A stretch of 64,000 nt of DNA. Source: Asterella californica. Lineage: Eukaryota > Streptophyta > Marchantiopsida > Marchantiales > Aytoniaceae. Position numbers and translations under genes: made by a program. Location of the stretch: positions 24,594,001 to 24,658,000 of the forward strand of contig JAYKYS010000009.1 of assembly GCA_036924285.1 (NCBI GenBank), read 5' to 3'. The notes below the pieces were generated by a model, which saw nothing but the letters and a program-made list of their open reading frames with translations, had not been told where the DNA came from and ran no database searches. The number at the start of each line of letters is the position of its first letter. Within the stretch, counting starts at the first letter, position 1. Of this stretch, positions 1 through 12,125 are shown in pieces.

Positions 1-1930
1 AGCTTGTGAGGATGATTGATGCGGAGATGATCAGAAATTTTGAGTTGAATGTGATTCTTGAGTTGTGAGACCAAGTTAGAGATGTACAGAGAAGAAATCT
101 TGGTGTTCTGTTGAGTTTTGAGAGACCTCTCCGAGATGAATTTCTTGAAGAGGATTTTGAGAGGGTTATTAAGAGAACGTTTTTGGACTGGGTTGAGCAA
201 CAACCTGGTCGTATGATGGGACTGAGTTGTTGAGAGAATTTGATAAGAGATACCCACAACTTTTAATGCTTGAACATATAACCTTGGACTCTAGAAGGAC
301 AGAGCTTTTTTTTGCAAGCTACCGATCAGACCACGGGAGATCGATTATGCTTCATGTTAGCAGATCAATCGGCTGAAGGAGATGTTACTATTGATTGGGG
401 GGAGTTGAGGATGCCGTGGTTGTTCTAACGAGGCAAAGACGAGGAAGAGTAATTGTAGGAGGACGTCTGCGTGCAGAAGTGATCTCTCAATCTCACATTG
501 CTCCTCAAGTACAACAGCTTACAACTCTTTCTCCTCCTCGACTTGTTGTTCTTGCAACAGTCCTTCTAGTGCAATTGTGCCAGTTCTTGCACAAAGAGTA
601 CATGTTCAGAGACTTGTAGAGAATCAATGTCAACATAACCATATCGAAGATCTGATCCGACAGATGCGAGAGTTGAAGATAGAGCTGGCTGGTCTGCAAA
701 AAGAGTAACCATCAACGCCTACTGCTGCATGTCTAGGAGGTGCTCTTGTTTGTTGATGTATCTTGTGTGAGAATCCAACCATCTGTGTGGAGATTATCAA
801 GAGCTTACGGTCGTTCTACGAGATGGTGTGGTTCGCTACGAAAATGATAGATTACACCTTGCTTCTACTGGAGAGCCGTTGAGCATGCAGTTTGGGTGAG
901 GATGCATGAGCAGTATACCTCAGATCGTCATGGTTGCAACAGTAACTATGTTGATGATACCACCGGTGAATCTTGATGTGTACGCTAGACATACTGAAGT
1001 TTCTACTACTCCTATGTTGCTAGATTAAGATTGTTGAGAAGAGTAATGTCGAAGTTTTTTCTAAGTCGTTGAAGAGAGGAGCCGAGACTATCCGTATTGT
1101 CATAGGGTGAGGAGATAACTTCTATCAAAGCATTCTTGGACGTGAATAGATACGTTCACTGGCAAGGTGCTTCTGTGGAAGAAAAGAGGCGGCGAGATGC
1201 CTCTGAGCTTGATACTGGAATTCCAGAGGAGGCTAGAGATGGACGGAAAGTCATCATGAGACGAGTTGCTCCTCTAGAGGACGTCTTGTCTACTTCTCAA
1301 GCTCCTCCATCTGCACCAAGTCCGATGGAGGACGTGTAGATATCTCAAGAGGAGCCAACGATTGTTGGTAGGCGATTTATTGTCCAAGAGAAGAGGAAGG
1401 GATCGGCTTACAAATTGACTGCGAATATTGAAACTTGTATTGATCTTAAGAGCATTCTGAAGTAGAGAATACTAGGCAAACGAGTTGAGTTTTCTCTTCT
1501 GGAGGTTCTTAGTATTGCGAAGAGAGAGTTTCATGAGCTGATCATCGACATCATCAAACGGAAGAGACGAGTGACGTCCGAGCAAATAGAGAGTCAAATG
1601 ATAGATGTGATTGGAGCTTTTGTGAATAATGTCAAATTTGAGAAAGAGCATTTTCAAGAGATTGATGACAAGAGGTACCAGCAAGAAGCGTTGGTTGCTG
1701 ATACCAACACTATCGAGTTTGATGATGAAGAAGTTGGCGAGGAGAATCTAGCTACTTATAGTGATTTCAGAAAGAGATATTGGGCTCGTGCTACGATTGC
1801 TACATGAGTACGTTTGTTTGAACTTGTTGCTATTTTAGTTTATCATGGATCTGAGATCAACATCATGTCAGAGAGGTGTACGAGAGGACAATGGTGGCCT
1901 ATTGAACTGAATCATCATTGGGTGCTACGT
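1..1930 (+). pseudogene. Ty3/gypsy gag and start of protease, degenerate
   Basis: Remnant of the upstream part of a Ty3/gypsy polyprotein, read in short pieces broken by stops and frameshifts. The piece at 1380-1570 contains LSIAKREFHELIIDIIKRKR and the one at 1571-1807 ends with YWARATIAT, both resembling the segment before the protease in this family as I remember it. After a stop, 1808-1930 reads YHGSEINIMS, the protease active-site region, where the usual D of DHGSE is Y. The frame then breaks at an insertion and resumes at about 3806. The 5' LTR and most of gag lie before the window. Stretches before 1100 show no clear homology and are assigned by position only. The copy cannot encode an active polyprotein. 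Confidence 0.55.
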
Positions 1931-2384
1931 TGTCGTGATGTGAATTATTTCACATAGTAAATAATTCACCTCTTAGTTAGAAGTTAGTCTCTTTGAGTGA
2001 AGTTAAGACCTCAAAGAAGTCGATCTTGGAAGAAGTGAGCAATCCAAAATCTGAAAACACCACGGCATAGGTCTCATCGCCCTGATCACCATGGCATGTT
2101 CAAAAGTTGCAAACAGAGTTGCACACGAAAAGTTACTTGGAGTTCTTCTACAAGATTTATGATACCAAGAAATATATCATAAATCTGAGTGAGTTCTAAA
2201 ATTATCTTAAGATTTTTCTCATGTAGGTTGTAATATCTAGTATTTATTTGCATTTTAAAATGTACAAAAAGACCATGTTTAGAGAAAGTTATGGCAGTTC
2301 GTGTTAGTGAAAGAAAGATGAAATACCGCGCTTTGTTAGCATATCAACTTAGAAACAGGTCTTTAGAACCAGTTGTGAGATTGG

Positions 2385-2450
2385 CTTCTGTGGATAGCTG
2401 AGCAAACCTGTAGGGAGGAGGTCTCTGGATCAAATCCTCTCAGACTCACA
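2385..2450 (+). repeat. possible tRNA-derived SINE head
   Basis: TAGCTGAGC resembles a pol III A box and GGATCAAATCC, about 32 bp further on, closely resembles a B box. The spacing is at the short end of what SINEs show. It does not fold as a complete tRNA, so no tRNA gene is called. It could be chance. Confidence 0.25.
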
Positions 2451-2673
2451 ACCGGCTTGGAGTAGGTTGGCCCCTTCATAAGGATATGTGGGGCACCAAG
2501 TTGCCTAGGGACGAGACACTACATGTCTCTTAAACGTAATGTTAATGCGAGACGTCTCCGTCTACTCTTGCACTAGTGCAGTCACCTGGTGTGGGTGCTA
2601 GAGAGAGTTTATCACCGGATTTCTGAAATGGACCTTATGTTAGAGGACTAACTCACCTTCGGATTGTTGGGAT

Positions 2674-3053
2674 CACTAGTACGAAATCGGCGGGGCCTTC
2701 TAAGTCTTAAGGTAGCGAGATAGCATCAAAGATACTTCAAGTCGGTACTGAATCTTTAGTAGAAAAATGTAGATCTCGTCATATGATTTACTTGGGTTGA
2801 GAAATCAATTGAAACTGATACCTGAGGTGATACTTACGGCATTTTGAAGTTTAAAGTTGTCAAGGTCACTAGTTCGAATTCGACGAGACCTTCTAAGTCC
2901 TGGGTAGCGAGATGGCATCAAAGATACTAGAAGTAGGTATCAAATATTTAGTAGAAAAATATAGATTTCATCATATGATTTACTTGGGTCAAAAAATCAA
3001 GTGAAACTGATACTTGAGGTGATACTTACGACGTTTTGAAGTTTAAGGGGCCG
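2674..3053 (+). repeat. diverged tandem duplication, about 190-bp unit
   Basis: Two head-to-tail copies start at 2674 and 2867 (period 193 bp). Both run from CACTAGT through GGTAGCGAGAT, CATATGATTTACTTGGGT and GAGGTGATACTTACG to TTTTGAAGTTTAA, with scattered substitutions and small indels. They lie inside the 1931-3801 insertion and may be subrepeats of an LTR. Confidence 0.75.
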
Positions 3054-3805
3054 GAGAATGACAACCGCTGTAACTCGGGCTCCAAGTGTTAGAACGAGGT
3101 GATTCTGGTGGCCAAAGGTAGCCATGTTGGAGTTACTTGAATGGAGGTGTTAGAAGCTGATTGTATGACCTAACCGGTGACTGTCCGTATAGATGAACAT
3201 GCGAAGGCTTGTGAACTAATCTTCTTACGTGTTAAATTTTTATCTGTGTTTTATTTTCCTGCTGCCATCTGTTTAGGGCATCTTTTACCTCTGCCAGGTG
3301 ACAGTGAAGGCTACTGCAGGATGGAGGAAACCCAGAGGGGGTGTATTCCAGAACAAAGAGAATTTCAAGATCAGTGTGACAGAGTAGAGAGAATTGATGA
3401 GCTAAGAGAGGAGTTTACAGAGGTTACGTCTAAAGAGATTTTCTGACTGATCAGAGTTTTGACATCGAGGGATTGAGAGGAAAGGACAGAAACGAGTAGA
3501 GAGAAGACCTACAACTTATACGCACATTTTTCTGAATAGAAAATAGGAACCTTCTAGGTGAACGCACTGGTGCTTCACAAGAGCAGTTTTCTGATATTTG
3601 AGTTACTGAGCGTGAGATTTATAGTCTGAATGATTTGGAGTTGAGGATTTACTTGCACGCCGTGTGTTTTATCTTGGCTGGATCAAAATCATGGTGTGTG
3701 TTTTCTTGCGGTCCGTATCCTGTGTGTGGTTTTTGTCCTCCTCTTCACGATCGTATCACGCTAGAAAGTTTTACCTTTCTCAAGAAACTCTCGCCTCGAC
3801 AACGT

Positions 3806-4712
3806 GCTGCCAACAACAAGAATGGTGAGTTATACGGCGATTGTCTTAATGTGAGAATGAAGATAATTGATGTGGAGGTAGATCAGCACTTCTTCATGCA
3901 ATCTTTTGCTTCGTATCTTGGTATTCTTGGCCAATTTTATATCCCTATCGTGCGGATGGAGACCAAGGTGATGGATGATGGATCTCACTATGCTAGGATT
4001 TGTAATCAGATGATAGACATTCTGTTCAAATTTTGATTGTTCGTATGAACCACGAACAAAATAGACAGACTTTGAGAGATTCTCCTATTTGTAGAAGTAA
4101 AGATTTTCAGAACCCACTAGTGTAGGACGAGATAACAAGAGTGAAGGATCTACGACTACCATCATCTCGCATGATCCCGCTTGAGTAGCCTAAGGGATCA
4201 CAAGAGGCTAATGAATAGGCTACTCGAGATTCTGAGAGTGTGTATGGTATTCGAAGTTGGAGATCTGGTCTGACGAGTTTTAGTTCTGATGATTAGAGTG
4301 AGAGATTAGAGTTCACACAAGTAGAGGATTTGACTGTAAAAAGTAGGAGGCAGATGGAGAAGCATGTAATAGATTTGCATTGTACAAGAGTTTTGAAAGG
4401 AGATGAGATGACTTCTGGTGTGTACAAAGAATTTTTGATGTACAATCTTTTGTTCGTTGGCTAGATGATGTAGATAGGATGATGGAGTAGATGGGAGATA
4501 GGGTGGTGATCCTCATCCATTCTCGTAAAGTCTATGAGGAGATTATCTTGTACTTGCAATATCGTCCTCATCCGAGACTAGAGAATAGATGGAAAGATGC
4601 AATCTGTTGATGTGAATCTCGTCAAGAAGGAGAGGTACACTTCAAATATAAAGCTATAGCAAAAGAGGTGAAGCTAGTGGCGATCCAGTTACTTGTTGAT
4701 TCACAACAATAG
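3806..4712 (+). pseudogene. Ty3/gypsy protease C-terminal part and spacer, degenerate
   Basis: After the insertion the protease resumes with RAANNKNGELYGDC and continues through VDQHFFMQSFASYLGILGQ and RMETKVMDDGSHYARI to about 4036. These blocks match the fold following the DHGSE motif in this gypsy lineage as I remember it. From 4037 to 4712 the sequence is broken by many stops. It should be the linker between protease and RT, but I cannot align it with confidence. Confidence 0.55.
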
Positions 4713-5802
4713 ATGGAGTTAGTTGTCATTGAGCATGTACTTAGAAATCCTGCACAGATAAGACATCGGTATACTCGGGAGATACTAGAACAACTCGAGA
4801 TAGGAGGAGGTGGTTTCTTGAGTAAAGTAGAGAAAAAGACTTTTGAGCAGATGATTGTTAGTCATGGTAAAGCATTTTCCTTCTCAGCTGAGGAGATTGG
4901 TTGTGTGGATCCTAGTGTGATAGCTCCAATAGTTATCTTCACTGTTGTTCATGTACCTTGGGACTTGAAGCCGATTCCAGTCTCTCGTGTCTACTACTAA
5001 AGCTTATCGAGCTATTGAAGGATAAGATGCAGATGGGTATTCTTGAACCATCTATGACTTCGTACTCTAGCCGATGGTTCATGGTGCTTAAGAAGTCAAG
5101 AGCTTTGCGCTTTATCCAAGACTTACAGCCTGCCAACAACATCACGATCCGAGACGTTAGGACAGGACATGTAGTTGATGAGGTAGCTAATGCGTTTGTT
5201 GGAAGATCGGTCTATTCTATTGGAGATCTATTTTCAGGTTACAATAAATTTCAATTTGCTTTAGAGAGTAGAGACTTGACTACCATGCGCACATCTTTGT
5301 CATTGATGCGGATATGCATCTTCCTTGGAGAGCGATAAACTTAGTAACCCATATGTAAAACGTGATGCATAAGGTGTTATAGGAGTTTGTATATGAGGTC
5401 ACTATCTCATTTAGGGATGATATCCCCATGGAAGGCTGCTCGACAGAAGACAAGGATGAAACTATGACTTCTGATGGTTGTAGAAAGTTTATTGCAAACC
5501 ATATTCGAGATGTGGGTCAGATTCTAACACGTTTGAAGGAGATACACCTCACTCTGTCAAATACCAAATCTCGTTTTGGAATTTCAGAGATTGTGGTGGT
5601 CGATCATTTATGTGGTACCTTTGGAGGTGGCCGAAACCAAAGAAGGGTAGATGCTATAGCAAGGATAGCAGACTGTACTAGTACTACTAAGGTTCGATGT
5701 TTCTTAAGAGCTTGTGTGTTTTTTCGCATGAGTATTCCTCATTATGCGCACGTTTTCGAGCTTCTTTATGCACTTCTGAAAAAAGGAGAGAGATTTACTT
5801 GA
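4713..5802 (+). pseudogene. Ty3/gypsy reverse transcriptase, degenerate
   Basis: RT domain of a Ty3/gypsy element, in three pieces. Residues around 4840-5000 give the N-terminal lead (DPSVIAPIVIFTVVHVPWDL). After a +1 frame change, 4990-5338 gives GILEPSMTSYSSRWF, RFIQDLQPANN, YSIGDLFSGYNKF and RDLTTMRT, the fingers and palm motifs. Stops follow, then 5404-5802 carries the catalytic FxDD block as FRDD, RLKEIHLTLSNTKSRFG, and the start of the RNase H tether (SIPHYAHVFELLYALLKKG). The two catalytic aspartates of FRDD survive, although the second position is R rather than the usual V. At least two frameshifts and several stops make it non-functional. Confidence 0.85.
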
Positions 5803-5823
5803 CGGCAAGACCATCATGAGACG

Positions 5824-6290
5824 ATGGTGCAGTTGAAAGAGATTATGAAGTCTCCACCTTTACTAAGGAGACTTAACTATGAGAGCTGGAGATCTGTTAT
5901 ACTAACTGTAGATACAAGTCCAAAAATGAGTGGATGGACAATTGATCAAGAAGATGCATACGGTGTGCAATTTGTTTCTAGATTTGGAGCCCGAATCTTG
6001 AGAGAGAGACAACTATCCTCAATAAAGCGTGAATTGTAAAGAGTTGTTACTGCTATGAAGATATATCGAGAGTTCTTGCTCGTGTGGTCTTAGAAATAGA
6101 TTGTTTATCTTTGCATGGTAAAACTGCAATACGTCAGACATAGCAATATTGCGATGGATTACTTACATCCGAGTCTGAACCTTGAGTTGAAACACATGTC
6201 AAGAAAAAAAATCCAGTAACAGACATTTTATCTATGGCTCGTTATGTAAATGATGATGAGATTGTAGCAGAAGTTGAGGATGAAGAGAAA
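5824..6290 (+). pseudogene. Ty3/gypsy RNase H, degenerate
   Basis: 5824-6039 reads RRLNYESWRSVILTVDTSPK, with a conserved first RNase H aspartate (VDTS), then SGWTIDQEDAYGVQFVSRFGARIL and SSIKREL, matching the 'reduced' RNase H segment where YSQxKREL is usual. From 6040 to 6290 stops accumulate and only short pieces remain readable. It follows RT directly and leads into the integrase, the normal Ty3 order. Confidence 0.7.
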
Positions 6291-6298
6291 AGAAATAT

Positions 6299-7720
6299 TT
6301 GGTGCCAAGTTGGTCAGCAGACTTCAGACTTGGAGCCACTGCCGTTCAAAGAGGAGTTCTACATGAAAGATTATGTGACATTGGGTTCTATCTTAGTTCT
6401 TTAAACGGACAAGAGTATTCGGCTGATACAAAGTTCAGAGAGATAAGAAGGAAGGCATATGATTACTTGTTACAAGATGAGTATATTTGGAAGTGTCCAA
6501 AGAGAAAAGATGGAGTACTTCTGCGCAGACCAAGCAAAAACTAATGAAGGAGTTTCATGACACCTTGTGGGTCGAACATCGGGGAGCTTGGACTACCTAC
6601 ACAAAATTAAAAGAGCGATACTGGTGGAAAGGTCTGTATAGAGATGTGGTGAACTTTGTGAGCTCATGCTTGCGTTGTCAATTTTTACTCAAAGATGCAT
6701 TACAAAGATGATCATGTGTCTACTTATTTGTCTAGTATTCACTTCCAATGGGTTCTTGATTTCGTGATGATGCCTCCGGAGTTATGAGGTATGAGGTACT
6801 TGGTGTTGGCTCATGAAGACCTGTCCAACTTTGTAGAAGGACGAGCTCTGAGGATGAAGACCATAGAAGATATATGTAGGTTTGTTCGTGAGGACTATTT
6901 GTAGATATGGGTCTATCGGAAGATTGCATGTAGACAGAGAAGAGTTACGTGGTACAAAAGTGAAAGAGTTCTTTGCTCAATACGGAGTGAAAATCAAACT
7001 CACTACTGTCATGAATCCAGAGGAGATTGATAAGAGCGAACATGGGCATCGATCGATTGTTCAAGCATTGGTGAAGGTATGTTATGGTAGACATAGAGAG
7101 TGATCTAAGTTGCTCATCTTTGCTCTGTGGGTTGACAAGACGACTCATTGCATGCACTACTACTGGGTATATGCTCATTGAACTGATGTTGGGTCAAAAG
7201 TTGATTATGTCAGTAGAGGAAGACTTCTCTACATGGGTTATTTTATCATGAGAAGACGGAATAGATCGTGTATAGCTTCTTGCACTTCATATAAAGCAGT
7301 TAGAACATAGTGAGGAGGATCTTATAGAGACACAACAAAAGCTGAAAGAGGCTCATCTCAAGAATAAAGACAGATTTGACAAGACCCACAAGCTCCGACC
7401 AAAACTCATACACGTTGGAGATTAAGTTTCGGTGTATGACATTACTCTAGAGAACTAGCACTCTACAGTTCAAAATTTTTCTAGGAGGTGGTTTGATCCA
7501 TATGTTGTCTTAAACTTGCATCAAAATGCTACTTATTCTTTGTAGGAGCTTGATGATGCACCTTTAAGACTCCTTGTCGTGGTAAGCGCATCAAGTTGTT
7601 TAGAAGGAGAAAAGAATCTGTTGAGCTAACCGATTTTTTTGAGTTAGACAGATCATGGATATTGATGAAGATCTTCTACATGATGAAGACATTGAAGATG
7701 TTGAAGAACGATGATAACTT
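6299..7720 (+). pseudogene. Ty3/gypsy integrase, degenerate
   Basis: The zinc-binding HHCC domain lies at about 6540-6700 with both His and both Cys kept (H..EHRG, YWWKGLYRDV, SSCLRCQ). The core begins near 6748 with WVLDFVMMPP, whose Asp fits the first catalytic position. It continues at 6882-7103 with HVDREEL (second Asp) and YGVKIKLTTVMNPEEIDKSE (catalytic Glu region). The C-terminal part at about 7300-7560 reads KEAHLKNKDRFDKTHKLRP and HVGD, followed by broken sequence. I see no clear chromodomain. The order PR-RT-RH-INT identifies Ty3/gypsy rather than copia. Many stops and frameshifts are present. Confidence 0.8.
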
Positions 7721-8801
7721 AGAAAGTCTTGGGAATTAGTGAAAGATTTGTCATATATCAGAGGATGTGCAAGGTTGGAGGGGGTGAATATCGTACTATG
7801 TGACGTCTTATATAGTGAAATAGATCTCTAGAAAACACCCGAGTGACATTTCTACAAGAAGCTTCACCCGAGCTTATCAAGTTGGGCATGAGCTAAGCTA
7901 GGGTTGAGCTAGACAAGCTGCCCCTTAGCTTGGATTAAAGTAACCCAAGCTAGTGAGTGAAGAAGAGTGAAAGCACTAGAATGCAGACCTCGTTGAGGAG
8001 AGTGACCTCATGTCTTCAGTTGTGAGAAATAATGTGCTATGCAATTGGATCCATAATCTGAAGGTACAAGATTCTTCATTCATTAAAAATGAAGTTATCC
8101 AAAAAAGTTGACGTATAGAAAGTTAGTAAGGAATATAGAAGTAACTTCTTTTAGATTTATGTATGAGTTTTAATTCTCTTTCTAACGGGAACAGAGGCCA
8201 TCTTCAATGATAGAGGCGCCCACCTAGGAAGAAGAGGTCTGAAGATCAAATCATCATGGCTTGTGTTCCTTATTCTGGCATGTTGACCTCCTAGATGAGA
8301 GTCTATGTTGGATATGTAACTACGCCTTGCATATCTAGAGACGAAGGATCGATATCCTCCTTAATCTTGGGCTTCTTGGCCTAAGCTTCCGCATGTCACT
8401 TCAGTTATAGGTCAAGAGTTACCAAGTGCGGCTATGGGTGGGATGTAAGCTCGGTGGAGTGACTTCATAGTTGTAACTTCGGTCTGCATCGGCTGACCTG
8501 TAATATAACTGAAGTGGCATCAAGACGACATCACTTCAGTAATAAGCAAGGGTTTAGCTTAGCAGAGGACTTGCTTGGTTCATACATAAGTCTTCTTATA
8601 AAGATCCTAACTTAGCTGGGTGTTAGAGCAAGAAATTTTTGATAAGCAAAGGCCTAGCTTAGCTGAGGTGTTAGGGTAGAAAACTGCCGACATCACACGA
8701 GGAGGGATATTGTACATTTTTTTCTTCAAGGAGGGTCGTTGAGCCACACGAGAAGAAGATAGAGACTGAGGAGATCAGATTTTTGAAGATTTGAAGTGTG
8801 A

Positions 8802-9262
8802 GACTATCGCAGGAAAAAAAGAAGGTTTATAGTTCAAATTTCATCTATTGTTATGTTTGGAGATAAATCTGCCTTCTGGTGAATGGAAGACGAATTTATT
8901 GAGTAAGATCGATTGTCAGAGAGAAATTGATATCTATGGAAAATTTTGACTATCGTACGAAAAAGAATAAAATACTGGGAGTTCGACTTTCATCTGTTGT
9001 TGTATTTGGAAGTAAATCTGTCTTCTGGTGAATAGAAGACGATCTTATTGAGCAAGGGTCGACTGTCAGACAGAAATTGATATTTGTAAAAGACTTTGGC
9101 TATCGTAGGAAAAGAAATAAAGAATTAGGAGTTCAAATTTCATCTATTGATGTATAAGGAGATGAATTTGTCTTTAGTGAATGAGAATGGATCTAATTGA
9201 GTACGGATCGACTGTCAGACAAAAATTGATATATATGAAAGACTTTAGCAGTTGTAGGCAAG
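8802..9262 (+). repeat. three tandem copies of a ~148-bp unit plus partial fourth
   Basis: Copies begin at 8802, 8948 and 9098 with G(A/G)CTATCG, and a partial fourth begins near 9247. Shared landmarks are GAGTTC(A/G)A(A/C)TTTCATCT, AAATCTG(C/T)CTTCTGGTGAAT, AGACGA and the block GACTGTCAGACAGAAATTGA. Copies differ by scattered substitutions and small indels, so the array is old. Confidence 0.85.
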
Positions 9263-9785
9263 CTGGTTGACTCTTGTCTTCTTATTCAATCTCTATCCTC
9301 GTAATTGTTATAATTAGAATTGCTCTTTGACAATGTCTTTAGGTGGACGTTGTCAAGGAGCTAAAAACAATACTTATTAATTCATAAGGACAACTAATTT
9401 GATGTTTTGCCTCTGCATGTCGATGATAGAATCATAGCAATCAGCAGCACAAGCAATCTCAGCTCAAGGTTCTAGATGAACGACATTGGACATATCCATC
9501 ACTGCTTGAGCTGAGATAAATTGAACTCTCGCAGAAGGATGGATTAGACTTAGCCAAACTCTATACTTAACTCAGAAGATATTTCGGTTTGGTTTACAAG
9601 ATTGCAAGCTTGTCAACACACCATTGACATCTGATGAGGAGCTATCCACCAATCATTGCTTTGTCATCGAGGAAGAGAAAGCCCAACGCACCGCTGTCGT
9701 GTCGTGGACCAGCTCCTACCTGAAAATCTATTTTCAATATTTATCATTATCGCTTCAAACACGTTCATGAGATTAAAAATGAGGC

Positions 9786-10105
9786 TTTTTGCACTACTCC
9801 AGATCTTCACTTTCATTAGATCATTAGGTAGATCTCGTTGTCAGCTTTCCATGGGCACTTCGTCTACATCATTTAGACGCCTAGTGGAGAAGTTACGAGA
9901 CTCGATAGATGAGAAAAGCAAGCTAGGCCCTAGGTTATTGACTTTTTGCACAACTTTGGATCTTCACCTTCATTACATCAATAGGTAGAGCTCATTGTAA
10001 GCTTTCTATGAGCATTTCGTTTACTTCATTTGGACGCTTAGTGGTGAAGTTACGAGATTCGAAAGAAGAGAAAATCAAGCTAGGTCCTAGCTTATTATTG
10101 TTGAC
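9786..10105 (+). repeat. two tandem copies of a ~158-bp unit
   Basis: Copies at 9786-9942 and 9943-10105 share TTTTTGCAC, GATCTTCAC, AGCTTTC, GACGC(C/T)TAGTGG, GAAGTTACGAGA(C/T)TCG and CAAGCTAGG(C/T)CCTAG. The divergence is moderate. Confidence 0.8.
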
Positions 10106-11544
10106 TGGGTATTTGCGGCTCCTGGCGCTATACTAAAGATGCAAGGGGCGTGCTAGCTCATTATTTGTGAAAACTTGTACGTATAACGATTGACGTGAGG
10201 GGACAACTTAAGGGGTTAGTTTGTTTCTGTGACTTTTATCGATTGACGGTTTGGATTGAGAAGTCCAATGCATGCGCGCAAGGTGTCATTGGGTTCAGAT
10301 CTGTGCAGGCTACGCAATGGTTAAGATGGTTTGTGAAGAGAGGGATCGGGGAATGTGTTCTAGGAAAAATTGAGACGCATGAGAGGTTTTTGGAGTGCTT
10401 CCGTGATCTGTGAAAAAAAGTTGGATCATTCAGACCGTTTTGGAGTCCAAACTTGCTGTCCTTGGATCCATCAAGATCAGAACGCCGAGTTCTTCAGGAA
10501 ATTGAAGATGATACAAAATTTCATCGGGCAATTTGAGAGTTCTGAGTGAAATTGACTCGCAGGGAAGCTTTTACGTCAATTTTTGTCGTTTGCGGTCTGA
10601 GATTCATTTCTTCTTCGCGATCGGTGAGCCAAGTTGTTCGTTGTTGATGCCTACGCGGTAAGGGAGTCTTCACCTACCCCATAAGAGAAGACGTCATGTG
10701 GAATGGATTGTTGGTTTGGCTGTGGTGAGCGAGTTTGAGCCGCAGAGGTCAATTTATGTCAGTTTTTTGCAACCTGTGATCAAATTTCTTGTGTGGTTTT
10801 GCGAGAGGAACTCCAAACGGCTTGTTTGGAGTCTCATTGGGTTCAGGGTAGCTAGATCTACCTACCAGAGAAGACGGATATCAGACCAAGCGATCCGTTT
10901 GGACGGTGTGCGCAGTTTTAAGCCGTAAGGAGAAGTTTTTGAAAGTTCGGTCATCTACGATAAAAAATCGACGATATCTCGGCTGTTGAGAGTCAGGATC
11001 TGATAGTTCTTGAGACCAACAGAATCAGGAAGGAAGGCCTTATTGACATTTGAAGACCGTTTGACGAAGAGAGAAAGTTCTCAGATAGGTCTTTTTTGAT
11101 TTCTTTGCTACGATTTTCATCTTTTTGAGTTCGTTAGAGTTCTAGTTGATTATGTACAGTTTGTGGTAGCTAGCTTTAGATAAGAGCTTGTACATGGATG
11201 CTGTTTGGACTTGGGTTTGAATCGTGTGATACAGGTGCAGTTCTTTTTGTTAGCAAAGAGATATTTTTCTTGCTTTGAGCTACGCTTCGATAGTTTTAGA
11301 TCTGGGTTGAGATTCAAAGATCATTTTAGAGGGGTTGGTGCAGATTACAAACCACTCTGATCTATTTCTCAGTTTTGTGTTATGAGGGAGAAATAACCGG
11401 CAGTATATATACATTGGGAGTTGGTATATATTGCGACGTTCGTTTTCGTGCTTGTTTCTCTCTTTCTTGTCTCTGTTCAGCACACTACATCTCCACAGCC
11501 AAGAACCTTGCATTTTCCTGGACATCCTTCATGAAAAATCCGAC

Positions 11545-12125
11545 ACGATATCGCATATCTCTACTAGAGTGCGGTTGGATCCATCACCTAGACTGCAATA
11601 TGTATCCGTCTCGACTTGACCTATACCAGCATCGTGTTAGCCAAACACATGATCAACTCGGGATCCAATCATATGCATGTCACAGCGCTGAAGCGAACAT
11701 TTCGCACATAAAAAGATACACTACACTACTATCTTGAGTACAAACACTCAGTGAACCCTCGATCAATTTTTGGATAGTGATGTTGATTGGGGAAGTGACA
11801 TCGAGTCTCGGCACTCCACTCAGCACTTCATCTACGTTAACGACGCTATCAGCTGATCATCCAGTCGGTAGAAGTCTGTGACACTCTCTAGCACCGAAGT
11901 CGAGTATATTGCACTTTGCACTTGTTCATCATAAGCAATATGGTTATGACATATGATGTCTGAACTTGGCTTACCAGAAAACAATATCACGGTGATTTGT
12001 GCCGACAACCACAGGACCATAGCTCTTGTGGACACAACCAAGTTCCACGAAAGGATTAAACACATCGAAATCAAGTATCGATAGCAGTACAATATTGTCA
12101 AGGAGAGAAGCCAAGGCCATAAAAC
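11545..12125 (+). pseudogene. Ty1/copia RT end and RNase H fragment
   Basis: Reading the three forward frames in turn gives the C-terminal end of a copia RT (LDLTYTSIVLAKHMINSGSN followed by HMHVTALKRTFR), then YKHSVNPRSIFG and DWGSDIESRHST, then RNase H with SVTLSSTEVEYIALC, CADNHRTIALVDTTKFHERI and KHIEIKYR. These are the usual copia blocks (TRPDL..., ADWAG..., LSSTEAEY, DNxSAI, KHIxIxYH). Several frameshifts separate them. No LTR is identified. The fragment ends about 300 bp before the CFAP70 exon and may mark the insertion that cut that gene. The 12126-12431 gap holds G-rich and purine-rich sequence without a recognisable gene. Confidence 0.75.

Larger units (their letters stand above)
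1931..3801. mobile_element. LTR-like insertion (possible solo LTR) inside the gypsy protease
   Basis: This 1871-bp segment interrupts the gypsy protease exactly where the reading should go from WVLR to AANN. It starts TGTCG and ends CGACA, so its ends are perfect 5-bp inverted repeats of the TG...CA type typical of LTRs. It is flanked by ACGT on both sides (1927-1930 and 3802-3805). Removing it together with one ACGT restores the frame. It has no convincing protein-coding content. The right end is T-rich, as LTR U5 regions often are. It is best explained as a solo LTR, or a small non-autonomous LTR element, of another family. A 4-bp target duplication is on the short side for LTR elements, so a 5-bp duplication with one change is possible. 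Confidence 0.6.
7721..11544 (+). other. repetitive non-coding stretch, possibly gypsy 3' LTR and flank
   Basis: No gene is recognisable. A purine-rich run near 7770-7785 (GGTTGGAGGGGGTG) follows the integrase and could be a polypurine tract, which would place the 3' LTR just after it. The mate LTR is outside the window, so this cannot be tested here. A similar purine run with ATATTGTAC follows near 8700. Two tandem-repeat blocks are listed separately. Between 10106 and 11544 the open frames are short and unrecognised. Confidence 0.35.

Noticed and set aside
2385..2450. tRNA gene
   Set aside because: A- and B-box-like motifs are present but no cloverleaf with a paired acceptor stem can be drawn, so it was kept only as a possible SINE.
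8802..9262. CRISPR array
   Set aside because: Units are ~148 bp and diverged throughout, with no constant repeat/variable spacer alternation, in a plant-like nuclear sequence.
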